Origin: Neopestalotiopsis rosae
Taxonomy: Eukaryota > Ascomycota > Sordariomycetes > Amphisphaeriales > Sporocadaceae
DNA length: 64,000 nucleotides
Direction of reading: 5' to 3'
Assembly (NCBI GenBank): GCA_023078685.1
Contig: JALGAS010000009.1
Location: 2,666,001 to 2,730,000 of the forward strand
Numbering within the stretch: position 1 is the stretch's first letter; every line of letters starts with the position of its first letter. The translations under genes and the position numbers were made by a program. The notes under the pieces were generated by a model. It searched no databases, had not been told where the DNA came from, and saw only the letters and a program-made list of their open reading frames with translations. Of this stretch, positions 42,555 through 54,479 are shown piece after piece.

Positions 42555-43181
42555 ATCGATGCTATACGGCGCTGACAGGCACGATTTAGGCTTGCGCTGT
42601 GGTATCGCTGGGAGGTATGGAACGCTCAAACGTGCGTATTGAGGAGTCGTTAAAGAGCCGGTTCTAGGGATTTACTCGCAAGTTGCGTTTCTGGTGTATT
42701 TATCCCGTGATATGTGGTAGCCGAGGATCAAGAAATGGATCAATATTGTTTCTATGTACTACGTACGTACAGTATCCAAGTGAAAGGCCCTAAAGTGCAT
42801 GATTGAATGTCAGGGAACATATCAAGTACCTGTGTGACAGTGCTGGGCCACAACTTCTCGATCTCAGCAATCAAATTTGGACATATGATGAGCAAGTGCC
42901 CTCCGGAAACGGATTGAACTGCCATTTATGCCATTCTTGGCAGCTCCAAACATTGACTTATCGCAGGAATTTGGAAGAATGATCCATAGCGGATGTAATG
43001 GGATCTAAGTGTCGGGTTCTTTGTTTGACACTTTCGAGCATCTATATAGTGTATCATGTTCCTTGTCCAGACAGATTGCACTGTTACACTTACATACTGC
43101 ACCGCCCTACATGCATTTATCTATTCCCACCGCCATATTAGCAGGTCAATTGCTGGCTGATGTATGGATCCATCGGAGACG

Positions 43182-43337
43182 ACGCAGAGTCACTTTTAGT
43201 ATCTGAAAATATGCAGCATTCGTTTGTGCGAGGAAAGCGAGATACTAGTCAATTAGCCTGTCTAGTGCGTTTGGCAATTGTTTGCGTTGTCTCTGACTAC
43301 ATCTATGAACCTGGAAAGCCGGATGTGAGGTCAAGCC
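43182..43337 (+). pseudogene. Copy of the last intron/exon of the pseudokinase gene
   Basis: Matches the minus strand of 11489-11644 at about 151 of 156 positions by eye. It begins inside the last intron (ACGCAGAGTCACTTTTAG), includes the acceptor and exon 4 (HSFVRGKRDTSQLACLVRLA), and continues to an in-frame stop at about 43350 after EPGKPDVRSSPAR. The rest of the kinase gene is absent. This copy shows what the original C-terminus of the 11460-12702 gene may have been. Confidence 0.85.
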
Positions 43338-43344
43338 CCGCCAG

Positions 43345-43980
43345 GTAATTAAATAGGGTCGGATTCTATAAGAGATGGAGGGACAATAGGTGTACAGCAC
43401 TTGCAACAAGAAATATCACCTTCCATCATGAACCTTTCTCTGATGAAAGATTGCAGAAAGTGTATTCACTAGTAAGTTGTATGATCTTGACCTTGACAAC
43501 GAAAATCCGACTGCATCCGGCTGCGTCCGGCTCTAGAAAAAACATACCTTCTGATGAGGCAATGACTATGAACATAGGCACACGACGTATTCAATGATAA
43601 GAATGAAGGACTGGTTTATCGTTCAATCCGGAGCACAAGGACATGTACACCGACGTGTCGTAATTGCATAAGAAGGGTGGCATATTTTTGAAATTAACAG
43701 TCCGACCTAAGCATTCGCATTTCTAACCTAATCCTTTTCCCGGAAGCAGACCCACTGATGCTCAACAGTCACCAGTCATGGCTCAACAGTGTTCATCTAT
43801 AACGACAAGACACAGCATATATCTCCCCAGTAACAAACAAGGTTTGTTTTTAGTGATATGTCGAAAGATCCAGCGGGATGTAATAACTACTAATCGATCG
43901 AGTGTTGCCAAATGTTGATTGGTCGACAAGTTGTCGTGTGATAGTCTTATTGCCTTGTTTTTGTTTCTTTTTTAAAAATT
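43345..43980. other. Intergenic region, nothing supported
   Basis: AT-rich, with no frame of note. Confidence 0.5.
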
Positions 43981-43982
43981 AC

Positions 43983-44282
43983 TCAGGCCTGCGAATTTGT
44001 AAGATACATGAGAAGATTTTGTGGCTTGATACGCACGGTTCTTGCAGTTTCTGCTGCAGCATCTCCTAAACCGCTGTCAAGCACCATTCTTCCCATGAGC
44101 TCTGCCAGTCTGTCCTTGTCTGACCCTAGAATCCTCTGCTCGATCTCTTCCTTCTTCTTATCAGTAAGACGGGGGTGAGTCTTTACTTTATGGTTCGCAT
44201 TCCGGATACAAAGACGTTCCAGTGCTGGGCGATGGTTACTAGGCCTGGTAGGAGCCATGCTGTCTGATGCTTTGATCTCCAT
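43983..44282 (-). CDS. Small hypothetical protein
   Basis: 99 codons from an ATG at 44282. The protein is basic and mainly helical (a segment around KKKEEIEQRILGSDKDRLAE, then LGDAAAETARTVRI). A possible donor (GTGCGT) after AETART suggests that the real C-terminus may lie in a further exon. No family is recognised. Confidence 0.35.
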   Translation of the reverse strand: MEIKASDSMAPTRPSNHRPALERLCIRNANHKVKTHPRLTDKKKEEIEQRILGSDKDRLAELMGRMVLDSGLGDAAAETARTVRIKPQNLLMYLTNSQA

Positions 44283-44289
44283 GTAATCT

Positions 44290-46570
44290 TTTTCTCCAAC
44301 ATGTGGAGGAGTGCAGCTTATAAATATTTCAAATTTCGGGGGCGCTTGAGCTGTCGCGTGGGAAACATATCATTTGAAGCGGATCTATTTGTCTCCTCTT
44401 GGATCTTAAGTCTGATTCTACAAGCAAAACCATGGTACTGTAACGATGCCGGTGTAGTTACTCTCCCGTTTTCGCAGGGGAAATCCAATTTTGGACGAAC
44501 AAGGGCGGTTGGTCAGAGTCTACCCCCCTGTACTTATCCATTTGACCCTGCTTTACGATTTCGAATTATAGAACGAGAAACGGTTGAAGGAGAAGGCACA
44601 ACTCCGTGTACAATAATGGATCTTGCGAGATCGAAGGCGTTTTAAGTAGCAAGTGGGGAGGGAGGGGAATATGTTACATGAACTGTGTGCATACTTTACA
44701 CGCTATAGAACCTACATACCGCCAAAAGTGTGGATCATCTTCCCACAAGTCGAAGATATGTGGGATCATAGTTCCGGTTTTCGCATCGAGATGGTGGAGC
44801 CAACAGTGCCTCTGTTCTGATTGATGATGGCACCCGAGATGCAATTTTGTGAAGTGGAACTTGTAGCCATATGCCGATGCTGAAGCACCGTTCTACGCCG
44901 GGCCAATCGCTGTGATGTGCGCCACATAGAAACTGTTTCGTGCCCAATTCATATTCGTGAACGCTCTCCGATCCCGATTCAAGGTACTGAAACCGCTCGA
45001 GCGAACACGAAATAACGTCATCCCACACAATTATCTCCAGGACGCCGCTTTCATCTTACAATGCTCAAAATGGAACCTCTGACAGATAATGCATTGTATG
45101 TATTGAGCTCAACAAACCTTAAATTCCGCATCGCGGTGGCACGACAATCTCGTTCTGGAGCCGCTGAACCGTTGATATATATTCCAGATTCATGCCAGGT
45201 TCTCCGCTTGTCCAACTTTAGCCCTGTTCGCATTCATTACATCGCAGGCATCAGCACGGTTGCGCAAAATCTGAAGGTACCTCGAATTCTACAAAACATA
45301 GTTTCGATACAATTGGTCAAAACTTAGGACTCAATGACGCCCCTCTTGAATTCCATGGAATGGTACAGGGTGCTCGCTCAATGGTCCTTCTCCGCATGGA
45401 CTCAGATCTCCGACTGGCTGTCTCAACCTCGTGGGTTTCCGTGCAAACTCATCTATGCAATGTGGTCAAGCTAAGTTCTTTCTGAAGATATACTGGCCAT
45501 CATACTGGCCTGGGCTATTACCTTCACAGTCGTTTGTGGTATTCTCATGAGCTTGGGTTTCGGCCCTGTAGGAATTGGAGCTAGTAGGTGGTTGCGAAGT
45601 TTCGAGCGTTACGTTACACTGCTGACAGACTTTTTCTGGGATAGCTACGATTGCAGCTGCATTCCAGTCATGCATGTACGGCGGATTTACTCCAGCTGGG
45701 GGAATCTTTGCTACGTTGACGAGCATGGCAATGCTGGGCACATTCATGCCCGTAGCGGTTTGTTTGGCTGCATTTGCCGCTACCGTGGTGTCAATAATAG
45801 TCTGGGCTTGCGGCGCAGGTCGTTGATCAGCGAGATATGGAACACTACAGACTTGTGGGCGAAGATGTCTAGTTTGGTCCCAATGCGCGAAAGCGGAACG
45901 AACAAAATCACCGAAGGAGTAAACGATCTTGAATTTTGACACCCAGGGTCCAGCCTCGATGAGTGAGTTTCTGTCACCTACATCTCGTTCTACCAAAATT
46001 AAATTTCGTGCTAGATTTCCGAGTAGCTTTTCGCAAACACCAAGTAAGCAAATAACATCATTGTGTCAAATCAAAGAAATATTTCGATAGATTGTGTAAT
46101 CGCCCAACCGTTGCAGTAAAAAGTATACGGGAATTACATATGCCTAATGCCATCGGTCTATCAATGTCTCCAAATTTCAATACTCGCTAATTTTTCTGTC
46201 CTTCCGAGAAGCTATGTGCTCCGATTGTCTCGTACCAACACGATAGACATATGGACTGGCTGATTTCGAGCGCCTCATGGCGGCAATTCTTGGCGATTTA
46301 CGGAGTGAATCTATACTTCGACTGTGTGCCATTTCAACTGCTCTTCTCCACGTTATCGGGATGTTTTTACTGCCCCGTGACAACGTTGATTTCAGCGAGA
46401 CACGCTCTTTGGCCCCAGGAATCCTCAATCTGTACGGTCGGTACCGAGTTGAACTCGCTTTTGAGGTGGGAATCCCTGAGGATGGAACGCTGTTTCTGAT
46501 CTATCGATTGTTAGACTCCATGCAAGTCGTTGTTGTGGGGATTTGAGTGTTTTGTACTTGTGCAGAGATG
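44290..46570. other. Stretch with only weak frames
   Basis: Frames at 44301-44645 and 45061-45327 (plus), and 44735-45028 and 45466-45996 (minus), are protein-like in places but lack domains and clear starts. The 45466-45996 frame (Pro/Ala/Gln/Asn-rich, with no upstream ATG) is the most likely to contain an exon. I do not support any as a defined gene. Confidence 0.35.
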
Positions 46571-46579
46571 GATAATGTC

Positions 46580-46876
46580 TCATTGTCGTCCTCCACATCC
46601 GGAATCAGTGCAGCACCAATAGGCGATTCGAGGGTCAGTGCAGGTCTTCCGTTTGAAGGAGTGATGCGAGCTGAATGATTCCAGCAAGTAGCTGGGCAGT
46701 AGATCGCGCCAGTCTCCCATGTCCTTGGTCAACTGCGATAGCATCCATGTGGCCCTGATTGTCGGAAATTCCCAGTCTATTTCGTTCTTGAACTCATCTA
46801 GTATCTTTGATCCAGATGATTCAAGAGTCATAGAGTGTCTGGTCACAACGTCTTGCATATCTTTGGGAACTTTCAA
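46580..46876 (-). CDS. Weak hypothetical frame
   Basis: 98 codons reading DMQDVVTRHSMTLESSGSKI then LDEFKNEIDWEFPTIRATWM and onward. The composition is protein-like and helical, but the first in-frame ATG is at codon 7 and no family is recognised. It may be one exon of a larger gene. Confidence 0.25.
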   Translation of the reverse strand: MKVPKDMQDVVTRHSMTLESSGSKILDEFKNEIDWEFPTIRATWMLSQLTKDMGDWRDLLPSYLLESFSSHHSFKRKTCTDPRIAYWCCTDSGCGGRQ

Positions 46877-46980
46877 TGTTGAAGAGCTGCGGGCAGGAAT
46901 GTGTTTGATCGTAAAGGGTGGGTGGATAAGGATGAGTGAGAGAAGAGAGTTTTCAAGACAGAGGTCGCGGTGGTGTGGGT

Positions 46981-46982
<2 letters not shown>

Positions 46983-47015
<33 letters not shown>
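46983..47015. repeat. Poly-G run of 33 bases
   Basis: Uninterrupted G on the plus strand (C on the minus). Such a run can form G-quadruplexes and is prone to length change and sequencing error. The true length is uncertain. Confidence 0.9.
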
Positions 47016-47017
<2 letters not shown>

Positions 47018-47476
47018 TCCTTACTTATACTTCTCTGATTCGGAAGATGCCGCATCACAGTCGGCCTCAGAACAACACCGACTCGAGACTAGGTCGCCGG
47101 TGTGGCCTCTCCAGACCGATCAACTCCATGAGTGAAGCATCATACCTGAACGTCAAGGTATCAAGGTCTGGCTATCTACCCCGGGTGACCCTGAAAATGG
47201 CATCGTCTATGAACGCAATCATCCCTAGGACGACCGTCCACATGACTTTAGCCACATACAGAACTGCCAACAGGCAAGTGTCACCTCATGCACGGTAATG
47301 CCTCCTATCTGAAGTCAGTGACATGGCTGGCTGGCTGGATAGGATAGCCTGCCTCTCGCTGGACCAACATTAGGCAGAATCCTGAGAGATATATATATTG
47401 GGAAACCCCTCGCGCCTTTTATCACTTGAAATCTCCTCCTCAATTACTCCTCGACCGCTGTCACCTTCAATACACC

Positions 47477-48469
47477 ATGCCACAAACTCTTGCTCTCGGC
47501 CGTTCCAGTGGTGCGATGACCGCTGCACATGATCTACAGATAATTGCAGGTATTATCTCGTCGTCGAAGAGGATTGTGGTCATTGCCGGTGCTGGTATCA
47601 GCACATCTGCTGGTATTCCTGTAGGTGCGATCTTCCCGTCGCGAAGAAAATGCTGATAATTTCAGGATTTTCGTTCTTCCGAAGGAATCTACCGAGGAGG
47701 TCAAATATTCGAAATTGCTGCATTCTTCGACTCAAGGAAGCCACGGCTACTGCGAACAGCTCTTCAACTCTGGGATCTTGCTGGAAGCTGTGACCCAACA
47801 GATACGCATCGATGGCTTGCAACTTTGTCGCCAAAGCTTCTTCGCTGCTATACGCAGAATGTCGACCTGCTGGAGAAGAAGGCAGGTCTCACGACAGGCG
47901 TGGGTCGGGAGTTCGAATGCATCCCGCTGCATGGCAGCCTTTCCAATCTGAAGTGTCACCTTTGCCACAGTTCTTACAACTGGGACAGCTATCGTCATAT
48001 CATTGAGAACCACGAGCCCAAGAGCCATGCCGAAGAGAACCAGTTGGATCTGGCGTGCCCAAATTGCATCAAACGCAAGCAATTTCGACAAGAACACGGA
48101 CTGAGATCCTTGTCCACTGGTCAATTGAAGCCCAGCATGATCATGCTTGATGAACTCCACCCGGAAGGCGAAGATATTGCTGTCGTCGCTCAACGGGATT
48201 GCTCATCGAACCCTGATCTTGTTTTGGTACTGGGCACGAGTCTCAAGGTCTATGGACCGAAGAGGCTCTTCAGGCAATTTGCCCGCAGGGTGAGAAAGGC
48301 CGGTGGGAAGATCATCTATGTTAATTTAACAAATCCCCCAAGCGATTGCAAGGCTTTTATTGATTATTGGGTTCCATGGGAAGTTGATGTGTGGGTTCGA
48401 TATTTGAAGGAGAGAGACCTTTCTTTGGAAATATCCGCGAAGAAGCAGCTGCGACATGTTCGTAGGTAG
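47477..48469 (+). CDS. Sirtuin, NAD-dependent protein deacylase (Hst3/Hst4-like type)
   Basis: Two exons: 47477-47620 and 47666-48469 (45-bp intron), 315 residues. GAGISTSAGIP at 38-48, completed across the intron by DFRSSEGIY, is the NAD-binding loop. YTQNVD is at about 110-115 and catalytic His137 lies in LHG. The zinc ribbon has Cys145/Cys148 and Cys179/Cys182. GTSLKVYG at about 238 is the second NAD motif. Sirtuins remove acyl groups from lysines using NAD; the Hst3/4 branch acts on histone H3 in the nucleus. Branch placement is from motif texture only. The intron splits the signature between GIP and DFRS. Confidence 0.9.
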
Positions 48470-48687
48470 TTAAATGGCACTTTATTTTGGATAGTCTGGT
48501 CGGTGTATCTTCCGCCCACATCATATCTGACCTAGAAGCTACCGTCAAAGGGATTGAACACACAATGCATATTCTGTCCTGTTCCGGAGTTTTGTGATAA
48601 TGATGACTGTCACAATTCCGTTGCAACATCGGACCTTCAATCCTGAAACATGCGCAGCACACCTGCGATGGCGAAGGAATCGGGGAG

Positions 48688-49484
48688 ATGTCTTCAGTTT
48701 CAATTGACAGTACATCGCAAACTACCATACCAGATTTCGAGGATGGCTTCACTGAATACGTTCACTTGACATCCACCCTTATCCTCCCGTTGCATGCCAG
48801 AGCCGAACGGCATGCGCGCGATCTGCTCCTTGCATTGTACTATTATTTTCTGGGCCCCCGTCTCTACTACCCGATGTTGAGTCAAGGCGCCGCTGGCGAG
48901 GGCGACAAGGAGACATTCCTTCACGCGGCGCTCGTCGTCAAAGCACCTTTCTACGATGTCAAGAGCCGTGTGACAGTCATGGGGCGTTGGCTGAACGGGA
49001 CGTGGCGATCAGCTGGCATGAAGCAGGCAGATCCGATATTGCAAACCTGGAAGTAGTAGTCACGAGGGAAGACTGGCGATTGTTTCATACCTCCGGGACA
49101 AGATCCAGCAAAGGATTCGAATTGGACTCGATTGAGGTGAAGAGGCTCGAGGGCGAGGATAGCTCCAACAGAACTATGGTCAAGGAAGCTGAGGAAATAA
49201 TTGCCCAGCCATTCTTCATTCATAACAACATTGTTAAGCTTGATGTTGAGCTGCTTCTGCAGGACGGTAGTCCTCTGTTGGACAAAAATGCTACCGGAAG
49301 CTTGCAACGGCTCTGGGGGCCCGCTGAAGGTCTCATGAAAGCTTTCGGTTACGACATTGAGAGGATCATGTGGGAAGAGCTTGTGCTGATCGGATGCCAG
49401 TTGCTGACCGAGCCGGATTGCCACAAGGCTTTGCGTTTAGCAGAGGGTGTTTTGGCCGAGAGTCTACATAGACTATTGAGTTAA
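48688..49484 (+). CDS. Hypothetical two-exon protein
   Basis: Exon 1 (48688-48967) and exon 2 (49027-49484), joined by a proposed 59-bp intron (GTGTGA donor, GCAG acceptor), give 245 residues and reconcile two overlapping frames that both look coding: [20 protein letters not shown] upstream and [20 protein letters not shown] downstream. No domain is recognised. The alternative is a one-base frameshift near 48985. It follows the sirtuin gene by 218 bp in the same direction. Confidence 0.5.
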
Positions 49485-49883
49485 AGAACTCCATTTCTAG
49501 CCAAGTGATCTTTTGTGATAGCAGCCAACTTGTTCAAAACATATGTTGCAGGACTTGATCAGGGCCAATACGTGCCAGACAGGATGTTGCCGACCGCGCG
49601 GAATCTCGAGCTGGTCCAGAACTTGTGGTAGCTTATGTAGAACCTAATTTTCCATACATCTCCTAAATTTGAGGAAACATCCATTGAAATGAACGAAGGC
49701 ATATATACTTCAAGAATGAATTGATTTTCATCGCAATCATGCCATAAGCCTTCGAGGGAACATATAACGATGGCCAGACCGATCCTGCTTTGCACCCCCT
49801 CTCTATCACCAAATCCTGCGATCATATGAAGAAATTGCAGGTCCCGTCTGATCCTTATCACACCGACTTTTATGGTTACAATT

Positions 49884-50165
49884 TTAGTCCCAAACCCATA
49901 GTAGAATACAGGATGCCAAGCTGAGTAAACTGCACACGAAGACTATAATTGAAGTGTCGAACATTGGCCCTCGATCAAAGCTCGCCGATATGGTCGAAGC
50001 GATTTTGGAAAAGCTTTCAATCGCAGACCATATAAAGGCAGCAGCGATAGAGAAAAACAAGAAGCTCACTGCGCTTGAACCCAGGAGAATAATTCGGGCA
50101 AAAGGAACTTGTTTCCATACCCCGAGCAATGACACAAAAATGAAGACATTGCCAACAATCATCAA
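49884..50165 (-). pseudogene. Membrane-protein C-terminal fragment
   Basis: 93 codons with three hydrophobic stretches (IVGNVFIFVSLLGVW, ARIILLGSSAVSFLFFSIAA, TSIIVFVCSLLSLASCILLW), probably the last helices of a four-helix membrane protein. It abuts a fragment of a different family at about 50165, in another frame, suggesting a join of two relics. A spliced gene is not excluded. Confidence 0.35.
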
Positions 50166-50174
50166 CGTCTGGAC

Positions 50175-50340
50175 GGAGGGTAATAAAAGCGCATATCACT
50201 CCGACCGTGATTTCGACCGTTGACCACAGAGAAATGCTCCAGTAATCCCAAGTGATATTTGTCGAGTTGCTGAATTCCGTCAATGATGCAAGACGCACAA
50301 TACTTATGATTGTGACGCTTTGGGGAGATATCAGCAACCA
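50175..50340 (-). pseudogene. Fragment of a fungal rhodopsin-domain (CFEM/PTH11-type) receptor
   Basis: Minus-strand SPQSVTIISIVRLASLTEFS followed by NSTNITWDYWSISLWSTVE and ITVGVICAF is the hallmark stretch (helices 5-6 region with N-x-TWDY and WS-x-E) of the fungal integral membrane rhodopsin domain. Neither earlier nor later helices are found next to it, so only about 55 codons survive. Confidence 0.55.
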
Positions 50341-50360
50341 GAATATAGTGCATAGCGATT

Positions 50361-50639
50361 TTGACGACTTACCTAAACGCCATGCTCAGCGGGTCACACA
50401 CGCCGATGCCCCGGAGCTTTGGAGCGCATTTTCAGACATCGGCACCCTGTGATAGCGGCCCCAACTATGTGCCTGGTCCAACAAGTCTTTCTGTGACGCA
50501 CGTTCACACAGGCCCGGAGGCTTTGCAAGGGATATCCGGAGACCAATGCAGCATGAGAAAGAGGTTGAAGCGGAAGGCGGAAGATGAGTTGGTAGCTGAT
50601 GTCGAAGAGTATCCTTTCGACGAGATAGAGCAGGTGTGA
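50361..50639 (+). CDS. Weak hypothetical frame with a nuclear-localisation-like end
   Basis: 92 codons; the C-terminal part carries MRKRLKRKAEDELVADVEEY, a basic patch followed by an acidic tail. No family is recognised. It may be a single exon or chance. Confidence 0.25.
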   Translation: MTTYLNAMLSGSHTPMPRSFGAHFQTSAPCDSGPNYVPGPTSLSVTHVHTGPEALQGISGDQCSMRKRLKRKAEDELVADVEEYPFDEIEQV

Positions 50640-51286
50640 GGGACCATATTCTAAGACTTTACAGCAGGACAGCTTGAATGAAGTGGGTGGTCAATGAACT
50701 TTGGGATCCTTGGAATGACTAGAAATTCGATCAAACAAGAAGAAAAAGATGTGCTTCTTTCATTTTTTATCCCCGTTTTCTCATTCTTGCCTGCTTGTGT
50801 GACTACCCCATCTATCACGTTCGCATTCACTCGAAGGCGAAATCTTTTGGAAGCTAGGTGTGAAACGACGCTGTTATGATAGGAGCCCTGTGGAAAAGGT
50901 AGCAAGGTGATATCTGTGATCAATCACAACCATGCGTATCATTCTACAATGCATATTCAGAAGATTATGACTCCTGAGGGCAGCTTGCTACATCGAAGTC
51001 ATCGATTGCAATTCCAAAAACAAAGCCATGATATTTAGATCCATGATTCATGTGCCTTCAAATCGCTTGCTTGAGACTAAGACTTCTTGATCTTTCATAA
51101 TGACCTCCTCAAAGACCTCCGGCTGACTCCGGACAAGTATTACCCATGTCAACATGACTACACATGATAATGTCCGTTGCAGCGTGCCGTAGACTGACGT
51201 GAACTTGCCGTTACCGCGACTTGGGTATTTTGGAATGCCCGATACCTAAGCATGACGATCCTGGGTTGACATCTGGCTATTGTGCC

Positions 51287-51712
51287 TTATTGCGCCTTCT
51301 TTCCCGGCCCAGACGACCACGCGGCTGCTAAAATTGTAGGAAGCCGCTTCGAGAGGACCGAACTAAGGTTTCTGATACCCAAGCCAAGCAGGCGAGTAAT
51401 GGTGTCGTTGTTACCTTCTTGAATCTTGACCCATGGCTGCAAACCCATTTCGAATAAATGCTTGTCGCCCGGTACTCCGGCGAGGAGCAATGAGATCAAA
51501 AGAGCAGCGCGCAGCATACCATACAAAGGGATGAGGTTCAGTATCGATTTGAAGAGCGATTCAAGGGACAAAATAGTCGACAGGACCGACCAGTACATGA
51601 GACATTCTTTGAGTTGGGTAGGATTGGACGTTTTGAGCGCCCTGAATGTGGAGATAAGGGGATAAGAAAGACAGAGTATCGAGCTGATCCCATTCAGCAG
51701 AGTTCCAAACAT
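51287..51712 (-). CDS. TB2/DP1/HVA22 (Yop1/REEP)-like membrane protein
   Basis: 141 residues from the ATG at 51712. The first half reads SSILCLSYPLISTFRALKTS, then LKECLMYWSVLSTILSLESL and IPLYGMLRAALLISLLLAG. The YP...S..AL.T....QL..YW....L...E.......IP.Y.MLR pattern is that of ER-shaping TB2/DP1 proteins, which form hairpins in tubular ER. The family's usual final segment is shortened and the C-terminus is basic. An intron could be hidden. Assignment rests on the pattern only. Confidence 0.55.
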   Translation of the reverse strand: MFGTLLNGISSILCLSYPLISTFRALKTSNPTQLKECLMYWSVLSTILSLESLFKSILNLIPLYGMLRAALLISLLLAGVPGDKHLFEMGLQPWVKIQEGNNDTITRLLGLGIRNLSSVLSKRLPTILAAAWSSGPGKKAQ

Positions 51713-52309
51713 CGTGGTAGGTACAGTACTGTACGGCAAATATATCTTGTATATGGCATGAGAAGGACACGAGTATGGTGTTTGACCTGGGCGCTATTAA
51801 TACCACAAGGGTCAAAGTAGATTCACTCCTAGAAGGACATAACTTGGGAGAATCCGAAAATAGAGAAGTGGAGCGATCTAAAACTGGATGAATGTATTGT
51901 GCCGGTTTTATGTGTTAAGTATACAGAGCTGAATCAGGATGTTTCAATTCAGAGTTCAGATAGGTCGCTATAGCGTTACATAAATGCCAGATCTCTTTGA
52001 TCCGGAGTTTTCTTCACATACCACTGCCTCTCTTCAATCATACAGGCAAGACATTCCCGAGCATTGACACGATGCCTGGTATCGATCCGTTGCACTTTAC
52101 GAGGACCGACTCTGTTCCGGTATACAGTGCGTTCAGGATGCGTTGTGAGTTTGCCGTGGCTTTGATTGAAGGCGTGTCAGATTTTGTGGACGTGACAGTC
52201 TCTCGCCAGCCGACCGAGATCCCGGACAATTGCAATCACAGCAACGATGTATGTTGCTATGGCTATCTCGCTGAACATGGATGAAATATCTGATTATTGT
52301 TTCGAATGG

Positions 52310-52570
52310 GCAAGCCACTGGCTTAGTGCACTGGAGCTGGCCAGGATCTCTGACTGGTTGACAGAAAGACAATGTCGCATCCGCTTAACGTCCCTCGAAG
52401 CTATGCCAAATCCGGATGTCAGTCAGACTGGCATCCAAATTTGGCCAAACTAATATTCGTGTCATTGTGAAGTGCATCCATTTTCCACCGCCCTGGCCCA
52501 TGAGCCCGGCTGATCACGGTTTGCTTTGCCGGATTGGAGTCACGACCACAGCGCCGCCAGAATTTCGTGA
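52310..52570. repeat. Small palindromic repeat P1, copy 3 (inverted relative to copy 1)
   Basis: Core at 52414-52436 with one mismatch. Reverse complement of about 52310-52520 aligns to 28500-28710, including the stretch near CCTGGCCCATGAGCC. This is the longest matching pair of the family. Confidence 0.8.
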
Positions 52571-52579
52571 ATATTTCTG

Positions 52580-53430
52580 ATGAAGGGTTAGTTATAAGAA
52601 AGCCGCTTTAGCTGGGGTCCGAAAAGACCCACATGGAAAGCGACACAACGTGATAATCATTGCCACGACTAGTCCAATCTGTAAGTAGCAGGAAGTACTG
52701 AGATGTTCCAGTGTACCAATTCTGACGTGCTAGGCTTGGGCATACACGCGCAGCACGCCATCTATCAGACATATCAAGATCTAGAGGAGACAAAATGCAT
52801 GGGCTTCAGAAAAGCATGCACTTCACTTTGTCTCCTACGCGCCCATGACATTTCCATTCGGCAGCGGACAACCCTTCCGTCTCCTATCGCAGGCCGTTAT
52901 TGACTAGTGGCTACATGAGCAAATTGTTTCCTGTTTCATCGTCCTACGCATGGTTCATTGAGTTGATGTGTATGGGCGGCTGGGGAGCATGGGGAGCAAA
53001 GTGACAGCATTGGCTAGAAAATTGGGCTGCCACGTAGATGATATCGACATATTTCTTTGATTAGCATCCACACAATGCCACTAAGGGAGAGCCGCTTGTT
53101 TAATTTTTTGTTTCCTTCTGTACTTGCATTTTTGCAGTTATACTTGATCGTTCCCTAACGTATAGTTACAAATTTGGTAGTGACGAAAACCACATTTTGC
53201 TAGAGACTTTTATTGCCGCGTTTGCATGTTCCATGCTCGGCAAATTCGTTGAAATAAGTAGCTGAAGCAAATTATAATCTAATCAGGAGTTCAATGCAAA
53301 TCTCCCCACGTAATTACTCTATCAGAAGGACCCCCTGGATAAGAGCAATGACAAACCCAGTGATGTGGAAAGAAAAATGTATGATCTATGAGAGCTTGAT
53401 CTAGACGGATCGCATTACTGTTTTCAGGAC
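52580..53430. other. Intergenic region, nothing supported
   Basis: Short frames only; no domain. Confidence 0.5.
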
Positions 53431-53472
53431 CACTCAGAGTGAATCTTTCTCGCTGATTCCCGCTAAAAATAG

Positions 53473-54060
53473 CTTCGACTTCTCATAGACGCTATACGGG
53501 CTCAGGCCTCGGATAAAGCGCGACTCTTCCAAAGCGGCGGCGGCGGCGCCTTTGAGCGGCCCCACGACTATGTGCAGGTGCTGGTAGTGCTGTTCAACGA
53601 CGGCGCGCATCCCAATGGCGCCCGGATTCTCAAGGAGGAGTCGGTCGAGGGCATGTGGAAGAACCAGATTCCCGACTTGCCCGATTTTCCTCGCAGGGGC
53701 ATACCCGCGGCAAAAGCCGAGCAGACGAATCCGATTCCTGAGCTCTATCCTCAAGCAGGTAAATGAAAGAATCTTTTATTGTAGGACCATCTGGTGCGAC
53801 TTCGACAGACCTAGATTTCCTTAGGCAGTCCGCCTCAAGGCTACGGTATCAGCTTCATGCTCACAATCGAGCCCGGCATGATGGGGCGGAGCAAGAACAC
53901 GGCCTGGTGGGCGGGCATTGCCAACCTCTTTTGGTGGTGCGACCGCGAGATGGGCGTAGCGGGCATGATTGCCAGCCAGACCATGCCGTTTGTCGATGGT
54001 AATGTCCTGGAGCAATGGATTGTAAACGAGGCCGAGGTATTCAAGCACCACCAGTTATGA
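53473..54060 (+). pseudogene. C-terminal part of a beta-lactamase-family serine hydrolase (5'-truncated)
   Basis: Exon parts 53473-53758 and 53825-54060, joined by a 66-bp intron. The protein reads ASDKARLFQSGGGGAFERPH, then DYVQVLVVLFNDGAHPNGAR, ILKEESVEGMWKNQIPD and, after the intron, GYGISFMLTIEPG then GRSKNTAWWAGIANLFWWCD and a final FVDGN. This matches the end of fungal class C beta-lactamase/transpeptidase-like hydrolases (esterase type). The nucleophile S-x-x-K and Y-x-N parts are missing, so it is inactive. The intron is still spliceable, suggesting a recent truncation. Confidence 0.6.
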
Positions 54061-54479
54061 GCTTGATATGACCTTATTGCTTTAGTGGGCGCGTGACAGA
54101 TATGTGCGCTATAATAAACTAGAGGTAAATAAATAACTACGCGCTAGACTGGCTGGGAAGTTTGAAGGTTCGGCTACAGTGATTGCGGCAGCTACACTGA
54201 GGGTGTTGAGTGCAGTGCGCACTCTGAATCGAATTGCCTTTGCGAAACTTTCTGCACCGCCAACGTGAAGAGAAATTGGAATGTTTCATTTTATTTCAAT
54301 CGCGCGATGATTTTGTGACTGGCTTCCAGCGAGTCGCCAGGACAATACCGCTTTACAGTCATCCCCAGCGATACGGTAGTGTCTTGCTAATCATAACAAA
54401 CCGTCTCGCCGCACATCGGTGAATTGCGAAACGAGGAACGATGTCTCGTGTCAATAAGTTTCCGGGCAAATCGGTCGTT

